Source: CAJWPI01 sp964635015
Lineage (GTDB): Bacteria; Pseudomonadota; Gammaproteobacteria; Magnimaribacterales; Magnimaribacteraceae
Length of the DNA stretch: 64,000 nt
Assembly: GCA_964635015.1 (NCBI GenBank)
Contig: CAZWMS010000004.1
Location: forward strand, 1 to 64,000
Direction: 5' to 3'
The position numbers were made by a program, and so were the translations under genes. A model generated the notes under the pieces. The model was not told the DNA's origin. It did not search any database and was given only the letters and a program-made list of their open reading frames with translations. Positions 53,542 to 62,069 of this stretch are shown here, piece by piece; the first letter of the stretch is position 1, and each line of letters opens with the position of its first letter.

Positions 53542-55000
53542 AGTGTCTGAGATTTATGAACTATCTATCAAAGAACAATTGGAAGGGCTAAAGAAATATC
53601 AATTCTCTTCAGCCGAACTGGTTAACTCTTATATAAATAGAATTGAGGAATTAAACCCTGTACTGAATAGTTTTATCACTCTTACCCTAGATAGAGCGCA
53701 AGAAAAAGCTAAAGAGTCAGACAAAAGGTATCAAAAAAAGTCTAATTTACCTCTAGATGGAATACCCATAGCTCATAAAGATATTTTTTGCACTGAGGGT
53801 GTGCTAACAACCTGTGGGTCGAAAATGTTGGAAAACTTTGTTTCTCCTTATTCCTCAACTGTCGCCTCTAAATTTAATGAAAATGGTGCGATAGTGGTAG
53901 GAAAAACGAATATGGATGAATTTGCCATGGGTTCATCTAATGAGACAAGTTATTTTGGTCCTGTTAAAAATCCTTGGAATCCAAACCTTGTCCCAGGAGG
54001 TTCTTCGGGAGGTTCTGCTTCTTGTGTAGCAGCTAGACTAGCTTCGGGAGCAACTGCTACTGATACCGGTGGTTCAATTAGACAACCAGCCTCCCTATGT
54101 GGGGTAACTGGTATAAAGCCGACCTATGGAAGAGTATCTAGATATGGAATGATAGCCTTTGCTTCAAGCTTAGATCAAGGTGGAGTAATAACTAAAACAG
54201 CAGATGACGCTGCTCTCATGCTTTCCTGTATGTCTGGTCATGACCCTAAGGATTCAACCAGTCTAAATACTGCAACACCAAACTTCGTGTTGGAAACACA
54301 ACAAGATATAAAAGGCATCAAGATAGGACTTCCGAAAGAAATTTTTAATAAGACGATGCCTAAATATATAGAAAAAAGTATTAATGAAGCTATAGAAGTT
54401 TTTAAAGGATTGGGGGCACAAGTCAAGGAAATTGAATTAACAAATTTAGATTTATCTCTTCCAGTCTACTATGTTTTGGCTCCTGCTGAATGCTCTGCAA
54501 ACCTATCTAGGTACGACGGTGTTAAATATGGTTATAGATGCAAAGATCCAAAAGATTTAGAAGACCTTTATATGAGAACTAGAGAGGAAGGTTTTGGCCA
54601 AGAAGTTAAGAGACGAATTCTTATAGGCACATATGCTCTATCGGCTGGATACTATGAAGCATACTACTTAAAAGCTCAAAAATGTAGGAGATTAATAGCA
54701 CAAGATTTCTCTAAAGCTTTCGAGTCAGTTGATATTATATTGACTCCAACCACTCCAGATGTGGCTTTCAAGATTGGATCTAAATCACAAGACCCAACAG
54801 AAATGTACAAACAAGATATTTATACCATTCCAGCCAATCTAGCAGGTCTACCTGGTATATCTATTCCCTGTGGCTTGCATGAAGACCTCCCAATAGGTCT
54901 TCAACTTATATCTAACCAATTGGATGAAGAGACAATCCTAAAAGCAGCCCATAATTTCCAACAAACAACCAAATGGCACCTAAATAAACCCGTTTTTTAA
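53528..55000 (+). CDS. gatA: Asp-tRNA(Asn)/Glu-tRNA(Gln) amidotransferase subunit A
   Basis: Amidase-signature subunit that releases ammonia from glutamine for GatB. 490 aa from ATG 53528 (ATG 53531 is equally possible). The Lys84-Ser159-Ser183 catalytic set is visible in IAHKDIF, VPGGSSGGSAS and TDTGGSIRQPAS. With gatB and gatC it shows that Gln-tRNA and/or Asn-tRNA is made by the indirect route. gatB follows after 4 bp. Confidence 0.98.
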   Translation: MMANKVSEIYELSIKEQLEGLKKYQFSSAELVNSYINRIEELNPVLNSFITLTLDRAQEKAKESDKRYQKKSNLPLDGIPIAHKDIFCTEGVLTTCGSKMLENFVSPYSSTVASKFNENGAIVVGKTNMDEFAMGSSNETSYFGPVKNPWNPNLVPGGSSGGSASCVAARLASGATATDTGGSIRQPASLCGVTGIKPTYGRVSRYGMIAFASSLDQGGVITKTADDAALMLSCMSGHDPKDSTSLNTATPNFVLETQQDIKGIKIGLPKEIFNKTMPKYIEKSINEAIEVFKGLGAQVKEIELTNLDLSLPVYYVLAPAECSANLSRYDGVKYGYRCKDPKDLEDLYMRTREEGFGQEVKRRILIGTYALSAGYYEAYYLKAQKCRRLIAQDFSKAFESVDIILTPTTPDVAFKIGSKSQDPTEMYKQDIYTIPANLAGLPGISIPCGLHEDLPIGLQLISNQLDEETILKAAHNFQQTTKWHLNKPVF

Positions 55001-55004
55001 TAAC

Positions 55005-56453
55005 ATGAAGAAAATCGATTCAGAATGGGAAGCAGTTATTGGACTTGAAGTCCATGTGCAGCTAGCTACAAAATCTAAAATCTTCTCTGCAGCTAGTACC
55101 AGTTTTGGTGCTAAACCAAACACACAAGCTTGTAATATTGATCTAGGGTTCCCAGGTGTATTACCAGTCTTAAATGAGGAAGTCTTAAAAATGGCAATAA
55201 AATTTGGCTTGGCTACTAATGCAAAGATTAATAGCCCCACTTCTTTTGCTAGAAAAAATTATTTCTACCCCGATTTACCCAAAGGATATCAAATTAGTCA
55301 GCTTGATAAACCAATAGTGGAAAAAGGGTTTTTAGAAATTAGGTTAGATAACAATCAAATTAAGAGAATAGGTATAACAAGAGCTCATCTTGAAGAAGAT
55401 GCTGGAAAGTCTTTACATGAAGATTTTGAAGGAATGACGGGAATAGATTTAAATAGAGCCGGTACTCCCCTTTTAGAAATTGTTTCTGAACCTGACTTGA
55501 GAACTTCCTCTGAAGCTGTAGCTTATCTAAAATCAATACATTCGATTATAAGGTACATAGAAATATCAGATGGCAACATGGCAGAGGGATCCATGCGATG
55601 TGATGCCAACGTATCAGTTAGAAAGAAAGGTGATAAAAAATTGGGAACAAGAACAGAGACAAAAAATGTAAACTCTTTTAGATTCGTAGAGAAGGCTATA
55701 GATTTTGAAATAAATCGCCAAATAGATTTGGTAAGATCTGGAGAGGACATTGTGCAAGAAACAAGACTTTATGATTCTCAATCTAATGTAACGCGTTCAA
55801 TGAGATCAAAAGAATTTGCTAATGACTATAGATATTTCCCTGAACCAGACCTTTTACCTGTTTTTATAAATAAAAGTTTTATAAATCAAATAAAAGATTC
55901 AATGCCTGAATTGCCTGATGAAAAAATAAATAGATTCAAAATAGACTATAATTTAAGCGAATACGATTCTGAAATATTATCTTCCAATAAAGATCTATCT
56001 AACTACTTTGAAAAAGTTGTATCTATTACAAATTCTCCAAAAATTTCGGCTAATTGGATAATAGGAGAAATATCTGCTTTCTTAAAGAAAGAAAATCTTA
56101 ATATTCTTGACTCTAAAATAGAAGCTAAAAATCTTGGTAAGCTTATTCTAAGAATTGAAGACAAAACTATATCAGGAAAAATAGCCAAGGAAGTCTTTGA
56201 AGAAATGTGGCTTACTTCAAAAAGTGCTGATGAAATAATTAATTCTAAAGGACTTCAACAGGTAACAGATGAAAAAGAAATATTAAAATTTATAGATGAG
56301 TCTATTAAAGAGAATCCAAAACAAGTAAAACAATTCAAATCTGGAAAAGAAAAACTCTTAGGTTTTTTTGTAGGCCAAGTTATGAAAGCTTCTCAAGGAA
56401 AAGCTAATCCACAACAAGTTAATGAGTTGATCAAAAAGAAATTAGAAGAATAA
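55005..56453 (+). CDS. gatB: Asp-tRNA(Asn)/Glu-tRNA(Gln) amidotransferase subunit B
   Basis: Kinase/transamidase subunit that activates the misacylated tRNA. 482 aa. Conserved blocks: VIGLEVHVQLATKSKIFS (about 10-27), NLGFPG-like IDLGFPGVLPVLNEE, FYPDLPKGYQISQ, HLEEDAGKS, DLNRAGTPLLEIVSEPD, GSMRCDANVSVR, and the C-terminal helical YqeY-like tail ending in PQQVNELIKKKL. Convergent with the SDR gene. Confidence 0.98.
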   Translation: MKKIDSEWEAVIGLEVHVQLATKSKIFSAASTSFGAKPNTQACNIDLGFPGVLPVLNEEVLKMAIKFGLATNAKINSPTSFARKNYFYPDLPKGYQISQLDKPIVEKGFLEIRLDNNQIKRIGITRAHLEEDAGKSLHEDFEGMTGIDLNRAGTPLLEIVSEPDLRTSSEAVAYLKSIHSIIRYIEISDGNMAEGSMRCDANVSVRKKGDKKLGTRTETKNVNSFRFVEKAIDFEINRQIDLVRSGEDIVQETRLYDSQSNVTRSMRSKEFANDYRYFPEPDLLPVFINKSFINQIKDSMPELPDEKINRFKIDYNLSEYDSEILSSNKDLSNYFEKVVSITNSPKISANWIIGEISAFLKKENLNILDSKIEAKNLGKLILRIEDKTISGKIAKEVFEEMWLTSKSADEIINSKGLQQVTDEKEILKFIDESIKENPKQVKQFKSGKEKLLGFFVGQVMKASQGKANPQQVNELIKKKLEE

Positions 56454-56506
56454 TCTATCTTGCAGATGTAAGTTGAGCATATTTTTAAAGTCAATAATTA
56501 ACCCAT

Positions 56507-57238
56507 TTAAAGCAGCTGATCAGTAGGGCGAATTATCATTTCGTTCACTGCTGCAGATTCAGGCTGTTCAATACAATAACAAATTGCTGAAGCTATGTCT
56601 CTTGCTTCAAGAAAATCGTGATCTAGCATTTTTAACATGGTATCTCTGACTGTTTCATCTTTAATACTAAAGCCAAGTTCTGTAGTGACAGCACCAGGAC
56701 TTATTATCGTTACCCTAACCTTACCTGATACTTCTTGCCTAAGCCCTTCGCTGATAGCTCTAACAGCAAACTTACTTCCAGAGTAGACTGAAGACATGGC
56801 ATTAGTCCTATGCCCAGCTACTGAGGAGACATTTATAATATGTCCATTTCCCCTTTCTAACATGTGAGTTAAAACTGAGTCTATGCCGTAAAGAACCCCT
56901 TTTATATTGACGTCTATTGTTTCCTCCCACTCATCCACTCTTCTTGAAGCAAGTGGAGACAAAGGCATAATTCCTGCATTATTTACTAATACATCAATCT
57001 TGCCAAAAGAGTTTATCGTCTCTTCTGCCATTTTCAGAACATTCTGGTGATTAGATATATCTGTCACATGGTAGGAACTATTTTCTCCCAATTCAGTACA
57101 AATTTTCTTTAAATTATCTTCCCTTCTAGCGGCTAACATTACTTTAAAACCTCTTTCTACAAGCATTCTTGCTGTTGCCTCCCCTATACCGCTACTGGCA
57201 CCAGTAACGATAACTACCTTGTCTTTATTAGCATTCAT
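56507..57238 (-). CDS. Short-chain dehydrogenase/reductase, substrate unknown
   Basis: Classical SDR of 243 aa. The cofactor motif TGASSGIG is at 12-19, NNAG at 86-89, and catalytic Ser (138/139), Tyr152 and Lys156 are in place. Arg38-Arg39 after the second strand suggests NADP(H) preference. Its substrate cannot be read from sequence. It is the last gene of the prfA operon, 10 bp after a MaoC hydratase and near an acyl-CoA ligase, so a role in acyl-CoA or hydroxyacid metabolism is plausible. Confidence 0.9.
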   Translation of the reverse strand: MNANKDKVVIVTGASSGIGEATARMLVERGFKVMLAARREDNLKKICTELGENSSYHVTDISNHQNVLKMAEETINSFGKIDVLVNNAGIMPLSPLASRRVDEWEETIDVNIKGVLYGIDSVLTHMLERGNGHIINVSSVAGHRTNAMSSVYSGSKFAVRAISEGLRQEVSGKVRVTIISPGAVTTELGFSIKDETVRDTMLKMLDHDFLEARDIASAICYCIEQPESAAVNEMIIRPTDQLL

Positions 57239-57248
57239 TCTTATTATC

Positions 57249-57704
57249 CTAAGTTATGAATAGAGATAAGGTTTCAGCAACATAAGCGGGTTTATCTATA
57301 CCTTCTATCTCCATTATCGCCTCAGATTTCAAAAGCCATTGTCCAGGATTTTTTTCTGTGACTTCTTTTAAAGTACTCCTTACTCTTACCTTTGAACCAG
57401 AAGGGACAGGATTAATGAAACGGACTTTATCCAATCCGTAATTAATTCCTGCCTTGACATTCTCAGGAACCAACCCTCCTGATTGTGAAGATAGATGAGG
57501 TAGTAAGGATAATGAAAGAAAGCCATGGGCAATAGTTGATCCAAAAAGTGGTTTAGCGGCCTCTTCGTCAACATGTATAAATTGATGATCCTCTGTAACA
57601 TCTGCAAACTGATTTATTCTATCTTGGTCTACAACAAACCAATCAGATACTCCCAATTCCTGTCCAACATAATCTTTCAATTTTTCTGCAGGTACTATAG
57701 GCAT
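57249..57704 (-). CDS. MaoC-like hot-dog (R)-enoyl-CoA hydratase
   Basis: 151-aa single hot-dog domain. The hydratase-2 motif is present as FADVTEDHQFIHVDEEAA, with the expected catalytic Asp39 and His44, followed by TIAHGFLSLSLLPHL. Such enzymes hydrate trans-2-enoyl-CoA to (R)-3-hydroxyacyl-CoA. It is 9 bp downstream of the acyl-CoA ligase and 10 bp upstream of the SDR, which suggests one small acyl-CoA module. Confidence 0.9.
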   Translation of the reverse strand: MPIVPAEKLKDYVGQELGVSDWFVVDQDRINQFADVTEDHQFIHVDEEAAKPLFGSTIAHGFLSLSLLPHLSSQSGGLVPENVKAGINYGLDKVRFINPVPSGSKVRVRSTLKEVTEKNPGQWLLKSEAIMEIEGIDKPAYVAETLSLFIT

Positions 57705-57713
57705 GTTTTCTCC

Positions 57714-59339
57714 TTATTCTTTATTGATTAAAAATTCTTTGTATTCTTCCCTAAGATTTGTTTTTAAAAGTTTTCCAGTTGCTGTATGAGGAAGTTCTTT
57801 TACAAATACAACTTCATCTGGCAACCAAAACTTAGCAACCTTATCTTTAAGGTAATCTAGTATATCTTCTTTCGTGACCTCTTGTTCTTCTACTTTAACA
57901 ACTAATAAAATGGGTCTCTCATCCCACTTCTTGTGCAACACACCAATAACACAGGCTTCTGCAACAGCTGGGTGCCCAACAGCTGAATTCTCTAGATCTA
58001 TAGAACTTATCCATTCTCCTCCAGATTTAATAACATCTTTACTTCTATCTACAATTTCCATGCGACCATCTTCTGAAATCTTTGCAACATCTCCCGTATC
58101 AAACCAACCCCTTTGATCAAGTGCAGTGTCTTTGCTTTTAAAATATCTTTCTACTATTGCAGGACCTTTTACTAACAGTCTTCCAAAAGACTTCCCATCT
58201 CTAGGTAAATCATTTCCTTTATCATCTACTATAGTCATTTCTACTCCATAGAAGGCCTTGCCCTGTTTTTGTTGAATGTCATAGCGTTTATCTAAATCCA
58301 TTCCGTCCATATCTGAAGTTTTTATAGTTGTAGTACCAAGTGGGCTCATTTCTGTCATACCCCAACCATGCACAAGAAAAACATTATGTTTCTCTTCAAA
58401 TTCTTGAATCATAGCTCTTGGAGCAGCTGAACCACCCACTAAAGCAGTTTCTACTGATTCTAAAGTATGGTTGCCTTCTCGAAGGAACTGAAGTAAACCT
58501 AGCCAGACTGTAGGTACTCCCATCAAAAGTTGAGGTTTTTCAGATTCAATCAATTCATAAAGAGAAGCTCCATCTAAAGCTGGACCTGGCAATACTAACT
58601 TAGCTCCATTCATAGCTGCAGCGTATGGAATTCCCCATGCGTTTACATGAAACATTGGTACTACAGGCAAAATCACACTTGAGCTTGAAACATTCATTGA
58701 GTTACCTGAACTGGCAATCCAGGTATGTAGTATGGTAGATCTATGAGAGTACAATACTCCCTTTGGATTCCCAGTAGTTCCAGATGTATAACATAAACTT
58801 GATGCGGTATTCTCATCCATTTCTGGCCAGATAAATTCATCTGATTCACCTTCTAGTAACTCCTCATAACAAAGAACATTTGCTAATGAAGTTTCTGGCA
58901 TGTGCTCCTTGTCAGTAAGAATTACAACCCCTTTTAAGCTAGTAAAACTCTCAATTAAAGATTCAACAAGTCCTACAAAAGATAAATCTACAAATAGATA
59001 TTTATCTTCTGCGTGGTTAACAATATAAGACATTTGTTCTGGAAAGAGCCTAGGGTTTATTGTATTAATTACTGACCCTATTCCAGATACTCCAAAATAA
59101 AGTTCAAAATGCCTAAAGGTATTCCAGGCCAAAGTACCAACACATTCTCCTTCCTTAATACCTAGCCTTTTCAAGGCATTTGCTAACTTCCTAGACCTCT
59201 TAGCTGCATCGCTTAGAGTGTACCTATGTATGGGACCTTCAACTGTCCTTGAAACCAGTTCTGTATCTGCATGATATTTTTCTGCATGTTCAATTAAGCC
59301 AGATATCAATAACTGGCTATTAATCATATTTCCTAACAT
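57714..59339 (-). CDS. AMP-forming acyl-CoA ligase, AlkK/DmdB type
   Basis: Activates a carboxylic acid to its CoA thioester through an acyl-adenylate. 541 aa. The P-loop-like YTSGTTGNPKG is at 184-194, followed by HGWGMTEMSPLG, GWFDTGDVAKI, DRSKDVIKSGGEWIS and the C-terminal catalytic Lys in TATGKLLKTNLR. Sequence stretches recall the medium-chain/3-methylmercaptopropionyl-CoA ligase (DmdB) group, so the substrate could be a medium-chain fatty acid or a DMSP breakdown product. Family membership is sure; substrate is not. Confidence 0.9.
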   Translation of the reverse strand: MLGNMINSQLLISGLIEHAEKYHADTELVSRTVEGPIHRYTLSDAAKRSRKLANALKRLGIKEGECVGTLAWNTFRHFELYFGVSGIGSVINTINPRLFPEQMSYIVNHAEDKYLFVDLSFVGLVESLIESFTSLKGVVILTDKEHMPETSLANVLCYEELLEGESDEFIWPEMDENTASSLCYTSGTTGNPKGVLYSHRSTILHTWIASSGNSMNVSSSSVILPVVPMFHVNAWGIPYAAAMNGAKLVLPGPALDGASLYELIESEKPQLLMGVPTVWLGLLQFLREGNHTLESVETALVGGSAAPRAMIQEFEEKHNVFLVHGWGMTEMSPLGTTTIKTSDMDGMDLDKRYDIQQKQGKAFYGVEMTIVDDKGNDLPRDGKSFGRLLVKGPAIVERYFKSKDTALDQRGWFDTGDVAKISEDGRMEIVDRSKDVIKSGGEWISSIDLENSAVGHPAVAEACVIGVLHKKWDERPILLVVKVEEQEVTKEDILDYLKDKVAKFWLPDEVVFVKELPHTATGKLLKTNLREEYKEFLINKE

Positions 59340-59348
59340 TAGCTCTCC

Positions 59349-60479
59349 TTATTTATTTTTTCCTTTTAGTAAAATGTTCAACAATGGTTCAGAATATCTT
59401 TGACCTGCCCATTCTTTAAGAACCTTTTCTTTTTTCATTTTTGAATAATTCTCTAAAAAATGAAGATCCTTAAAAAATTGCCATAAAAACGGAGCCCACT
59501 CAAGCTGTAATTCACTTTTCCAGTCCACACATATTTTTTGGAAGATATTTTGAACATTTTTCAACTTTTTAATAGTTTCTAAAGATGAATTAAATTCAAA
59601 TGGTCCATCAAAGAAATGAAAGATTTCTATAAATTCAGGTGGAACTTCAAATTCTTGAAAAATCTCCTCAGTCGTAAATTCTCCTTTAAATTGAGAAAGA
59701 ATAATTGAATCAGTAATAGGCATGCCGGTAGCATTAAGACCACAGCCTTTTATAATGTCTTTTGAAAACTCTCTTCCTCTATAAGGACCTACAAAAAATT
59801 TGTTCTGGCAATAATCATTTGCATAATAATTATCCCAAATAATCACTGGATTATTGAGAACAGACTTAAATTTGGAAACATCATTACTAGTTATTTCTTT
59901 ACTAATAACTTCCCTGCCTGTCCACATAACAGAAACACTATTCGGAACTCTTTCAGACAATACCTTCAAATAACCAGAATTTTCTATTCCTTTCTTAGCA
60001 AATCTTTCGCAATAAATGGTAGGGCAAAAAACAAAGGAGGTGCCATGATTTTTCTCTAGATAGTTACTAAATTCATGGATTAAATTTGCATGTAGTTCTC
60101 CTAACTTTTCATCTTTTTCATTCTCTAAATCATCCAAGAAAATAGCGAAGTTTTTAAGACCTCGATCTAAGAAATTACTGATCTTAGAAGTGAGTAGATT
60201 AAAATTCGATTTTGGATCATCTCCATATGACAAGCCCGGAGAAATAGCATAGTAAAAACTAATTCCATTGGTTTCGCAGTTCTCATTAAAATTTTCAAAA
60301 TTGGCTAGTTCTTTATCTTTATACTGTTCAAACCATTTTATTCTGTGATAAACGTCTTCTTTAGGGCCGTAAATATAGAAATCCATATTTAACTCATTTA
60401 ACTTTCTAAGAATTATTGACCTTTGATCCCAAGTCAAAAGTCTACCGTAATAACCTTCTATATAACCTTTCAAAGCCAT
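59349..60479 (-). CDS. GH84 family beta-N-acetylglucosaminidase (O-GlcNAcase-like)
   Basis: 376-aa catalytic domain of the GH84 (NAGidase/hyaluronidase/O-GlcNAcase) type. KGYIEGYYGRLLTWDQR at the N-terminus, NMDFYIYGPKEDVYHR (about 31-46), the paired catalytic acids Asp116-Asp117 in FAIFLDDLEN, CPTIYCERFAKKG and VSVMWTGREVIS follow the family order. Bacterial relatives usually have a signal peptide and extra domains; this one has neither, so it is probably cytosolic. It lies between moeB and the acyl-CoA ligase with 9-10 bp spacing. The natural substrate is unknown. Confidence 0.88.
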   Translation of the reverse strand: MALKGYIEGYYGRLLTWDQRSIILRKLNELNMDFYIYGPKEDVYHRIKWFEQYKDKELANFENFNENCETNGISFYYAISPGLSYGDDPKSNFNLLTSKISNFLDRGLKNFAIFLDDLENEKDEKLGELHANLIHEFSNYLEKNHGTSFVFCPTIYCERFAKKGIENSGYLKVLSERVPNSVSVMWTGREVISKEITSNDVSKFKSVLNNPVIIWDNYYANDYCQNKFFVGPYRGREFSKDIIKGCGLNATGMPITDSIILSQFKGEFTTEEIFQEFEVPPEFIEIFHFFDGPFEFNSSLETIKKLKNVQNIFQKICVDWKSELQLEWAPFLWQFFKDLHFLENYSKMKKEKVLKEWAGQRYSEPLLNILLKGKNK

Positions 60480-60489
60480 CTTATTCTCT

Positions 60490-61230
60490 TTAACTACAAA
60501 TTCTACAGTTAGGATCTTTCAGTATCCTAATTTTTTTTGTCTTTCCTGTGAGAAAGTTAAAATCATGAAGAATAGTTTCTTCATTTGATATTACCTCAGT
60601 AAGGTTTTTTAATACTTCTAAGGCCTGCATAGAACCTATTATTCCTGTTACAGGTGCCATGATTCCAGCCTCAGTACAATTTAGGTCCTCTTCTTCATCA
60701 TAACCAAAACAACACTCATAACAAGGACTAGTTTCATTTGAAAAATCAAAGGTTACCAGCTGACCTGACCATTGAATGGCTGAGCCAGAAATCAAAACCT
60801 TTTTGTTTGTGTAACAAGCCTGATTGACAATATAACGTGTATTGAAATTATCACTAGCATCAATAACAACATCATATTGTGGAAGTAGCTCTTTTAAAAT
60901 TCCAGCATCTACTGCCTTTTCTACCAAGTTTATAGTGCAGTCGGGGTTTACACCATTAAGTAAGTCATAGGCTTGGGTTATTTTAGATTTACCAACATCA
61001 GATGTTTTAAAGAGTATCTGTCTATGTAAGTTAGAAATATCAATCTTATCAAAATCATAAATACACAACTCATTAACTCCAGCTCTACACAAATATTGAC
61101 TTACTACTGATCCCAAGGCCCCTAAACCAATCAGTAAAACTTTTGCAGAATTTATTTTCTTTTGACCATCTATATCTATTTCGGGAAGAAAAATATGCCT
61201 GCTATATCTAAGTAATTGATTGTCTTCCAT
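60490..61230 (-). CDS. moeB: E1-like adenylyltransferase MoeB/ThiF family
   Basis: Adenylates the C-terminus of a ubiquitin-like sulfur carrier (MoaD or ThiS). 246 aa. The N-terminal RYSRHIFLPEIDIDGQKKI, nucleotide motif GLGALGS (35-41), ISNLHRQILF, DASDNFNTRY, and zinc-binding Cys pairs (CYECC and C-terminal CRICS) are present. MoeB rather than ThiF is chosen from its place 2 bp after prmC, as I recall for Pseudomonas; ThiF is not excluded. Confidence 0.88.
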   Translation of the reverse strand: MEDNQLLRYSRHIFLPEIDIDGQKKINSAKVLLIGLGALGSVVSQYLCRAGVNELCIYDFDKIDISNLHRQILFKTSDVGKSKITQAYDLLNGVNPDCTINLVEKAVDAGILKELLPQYDVVIDASDNFNTRYIVNQACYTNKKVLISGSAIQWSGQLVTFDFSNETSPCYECCFGYDEEEDLNCTEAGIMAPVTGIIGSMQALEVLKNLTEVISNEETILHDFNFLTGKTKKIRILKDPNCRICS

Positions 61231-61232
61231 CC

Positions 61233-62069
61233 CTATACCTTTACTGCACTTGAAACTCTATAGTCTCTGTTTAAATCTTTAAACACTTTAATATCCTTAA
61301 AGCCTTCATTTTGAAATTCTGACCTAATACTACTTGATTGCGAAGGAGCGTGTTCTAAAAATAACGAGCCTCCTCTTTTTAGGGTTCTATGGCTGGTTGC
61401 TATGATGTCTTTTAAATCTTTAAAACCCTTTTTTTTTGATACTAGAGCTATTTTAGGTTCGAATATTAGCCCATCTGATTTTAAAAGTTTGTCATTCTCA
61501 TCTATATAGGGAGGATTACTAACAACAAGATCAAAGCAATTATTATCAAAAGGTTCTAGCCAATTTGCTTGCACAAAAGTAACTGGATGATTAAATTTCT
61601 CCTGATTTTTTTTAGCTACTTTTAATGCATCTTCTGAAATGTCTGAAGCAAATATCTCCCAATTTGAACGCTCTTTAGAGAGTGAAAGAGCAATAGCGCC
61701 ACTTCCAGTACCTAATTCCAAAACCCTTGTATATTGTTTTTTAAAAGAACAAAGCACTGATTCAACTAAAGTTTCTGTTTCCGGCCTAGGAACAAGTACA
61801 TTTTTATTAACATTAAGATCAAAATCCCAAAAACCCTTCTTACCCAAGATATAAGCCAGAGGTTCACCATTATTTCTTCTTGTTAACATAGAATTGAGTA
61901 GCCTTTTTTGAGAAGTTGTCATTTCAGTAGGATTCGAATAAAGCTCGGCATTTTCAATTGATAATATGAAGCATACCATTTCTTCTAAATCCAAACGCCT
62001 GATATAACTGAAAGGGTGCTTTAATAAGAAAGAATTAAAAAAATCTAGAATAGTTTCTTTTTGTTTCAA
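61233..62069 (-). CDS. prmC: Release factor glutamine N5-methyltransferase
   Basis: Methylates the GGQ glutamine of RF1 and RF2 with SAM. 278 aa. VPRPETETLVE (about 93-103), the SAM loop VLELGTGSGAIALSL, and the catalytic NPPY at 185-188 are intact. The start is TTG at 62069, overlapping the prfA stop (TTGA); the next ATG is 30 codons inside, beyond conserved sequence. Its substrate RF1 is encoded directly upstream. Confidence 0.96.
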   Translation of the reverse strand: MKQKETILDFFNSFLLKHPFSYIRRLDLEEMVCFILSIENAELYSNPTEMTTSQKRLLNSMLTRRNNGEPLAYILGKKGFWDFDLNVNKNVLVPRPETETLVESVLCSFKKQYTRVLELGTGSGAIALSLSKERSNWEIFASDISEDALKVAKKNQEKFNHPVTFVQANWLEPFDNNCFDLVVSNPPYIDENDKLLKSDGLIFEPKIALVSKKKGFKDLKDIIATSHRTLKRGGSLFLEHAPSQSSSIRSEFQNEGFKDIKVFKDLNRDYRVSSAVKV

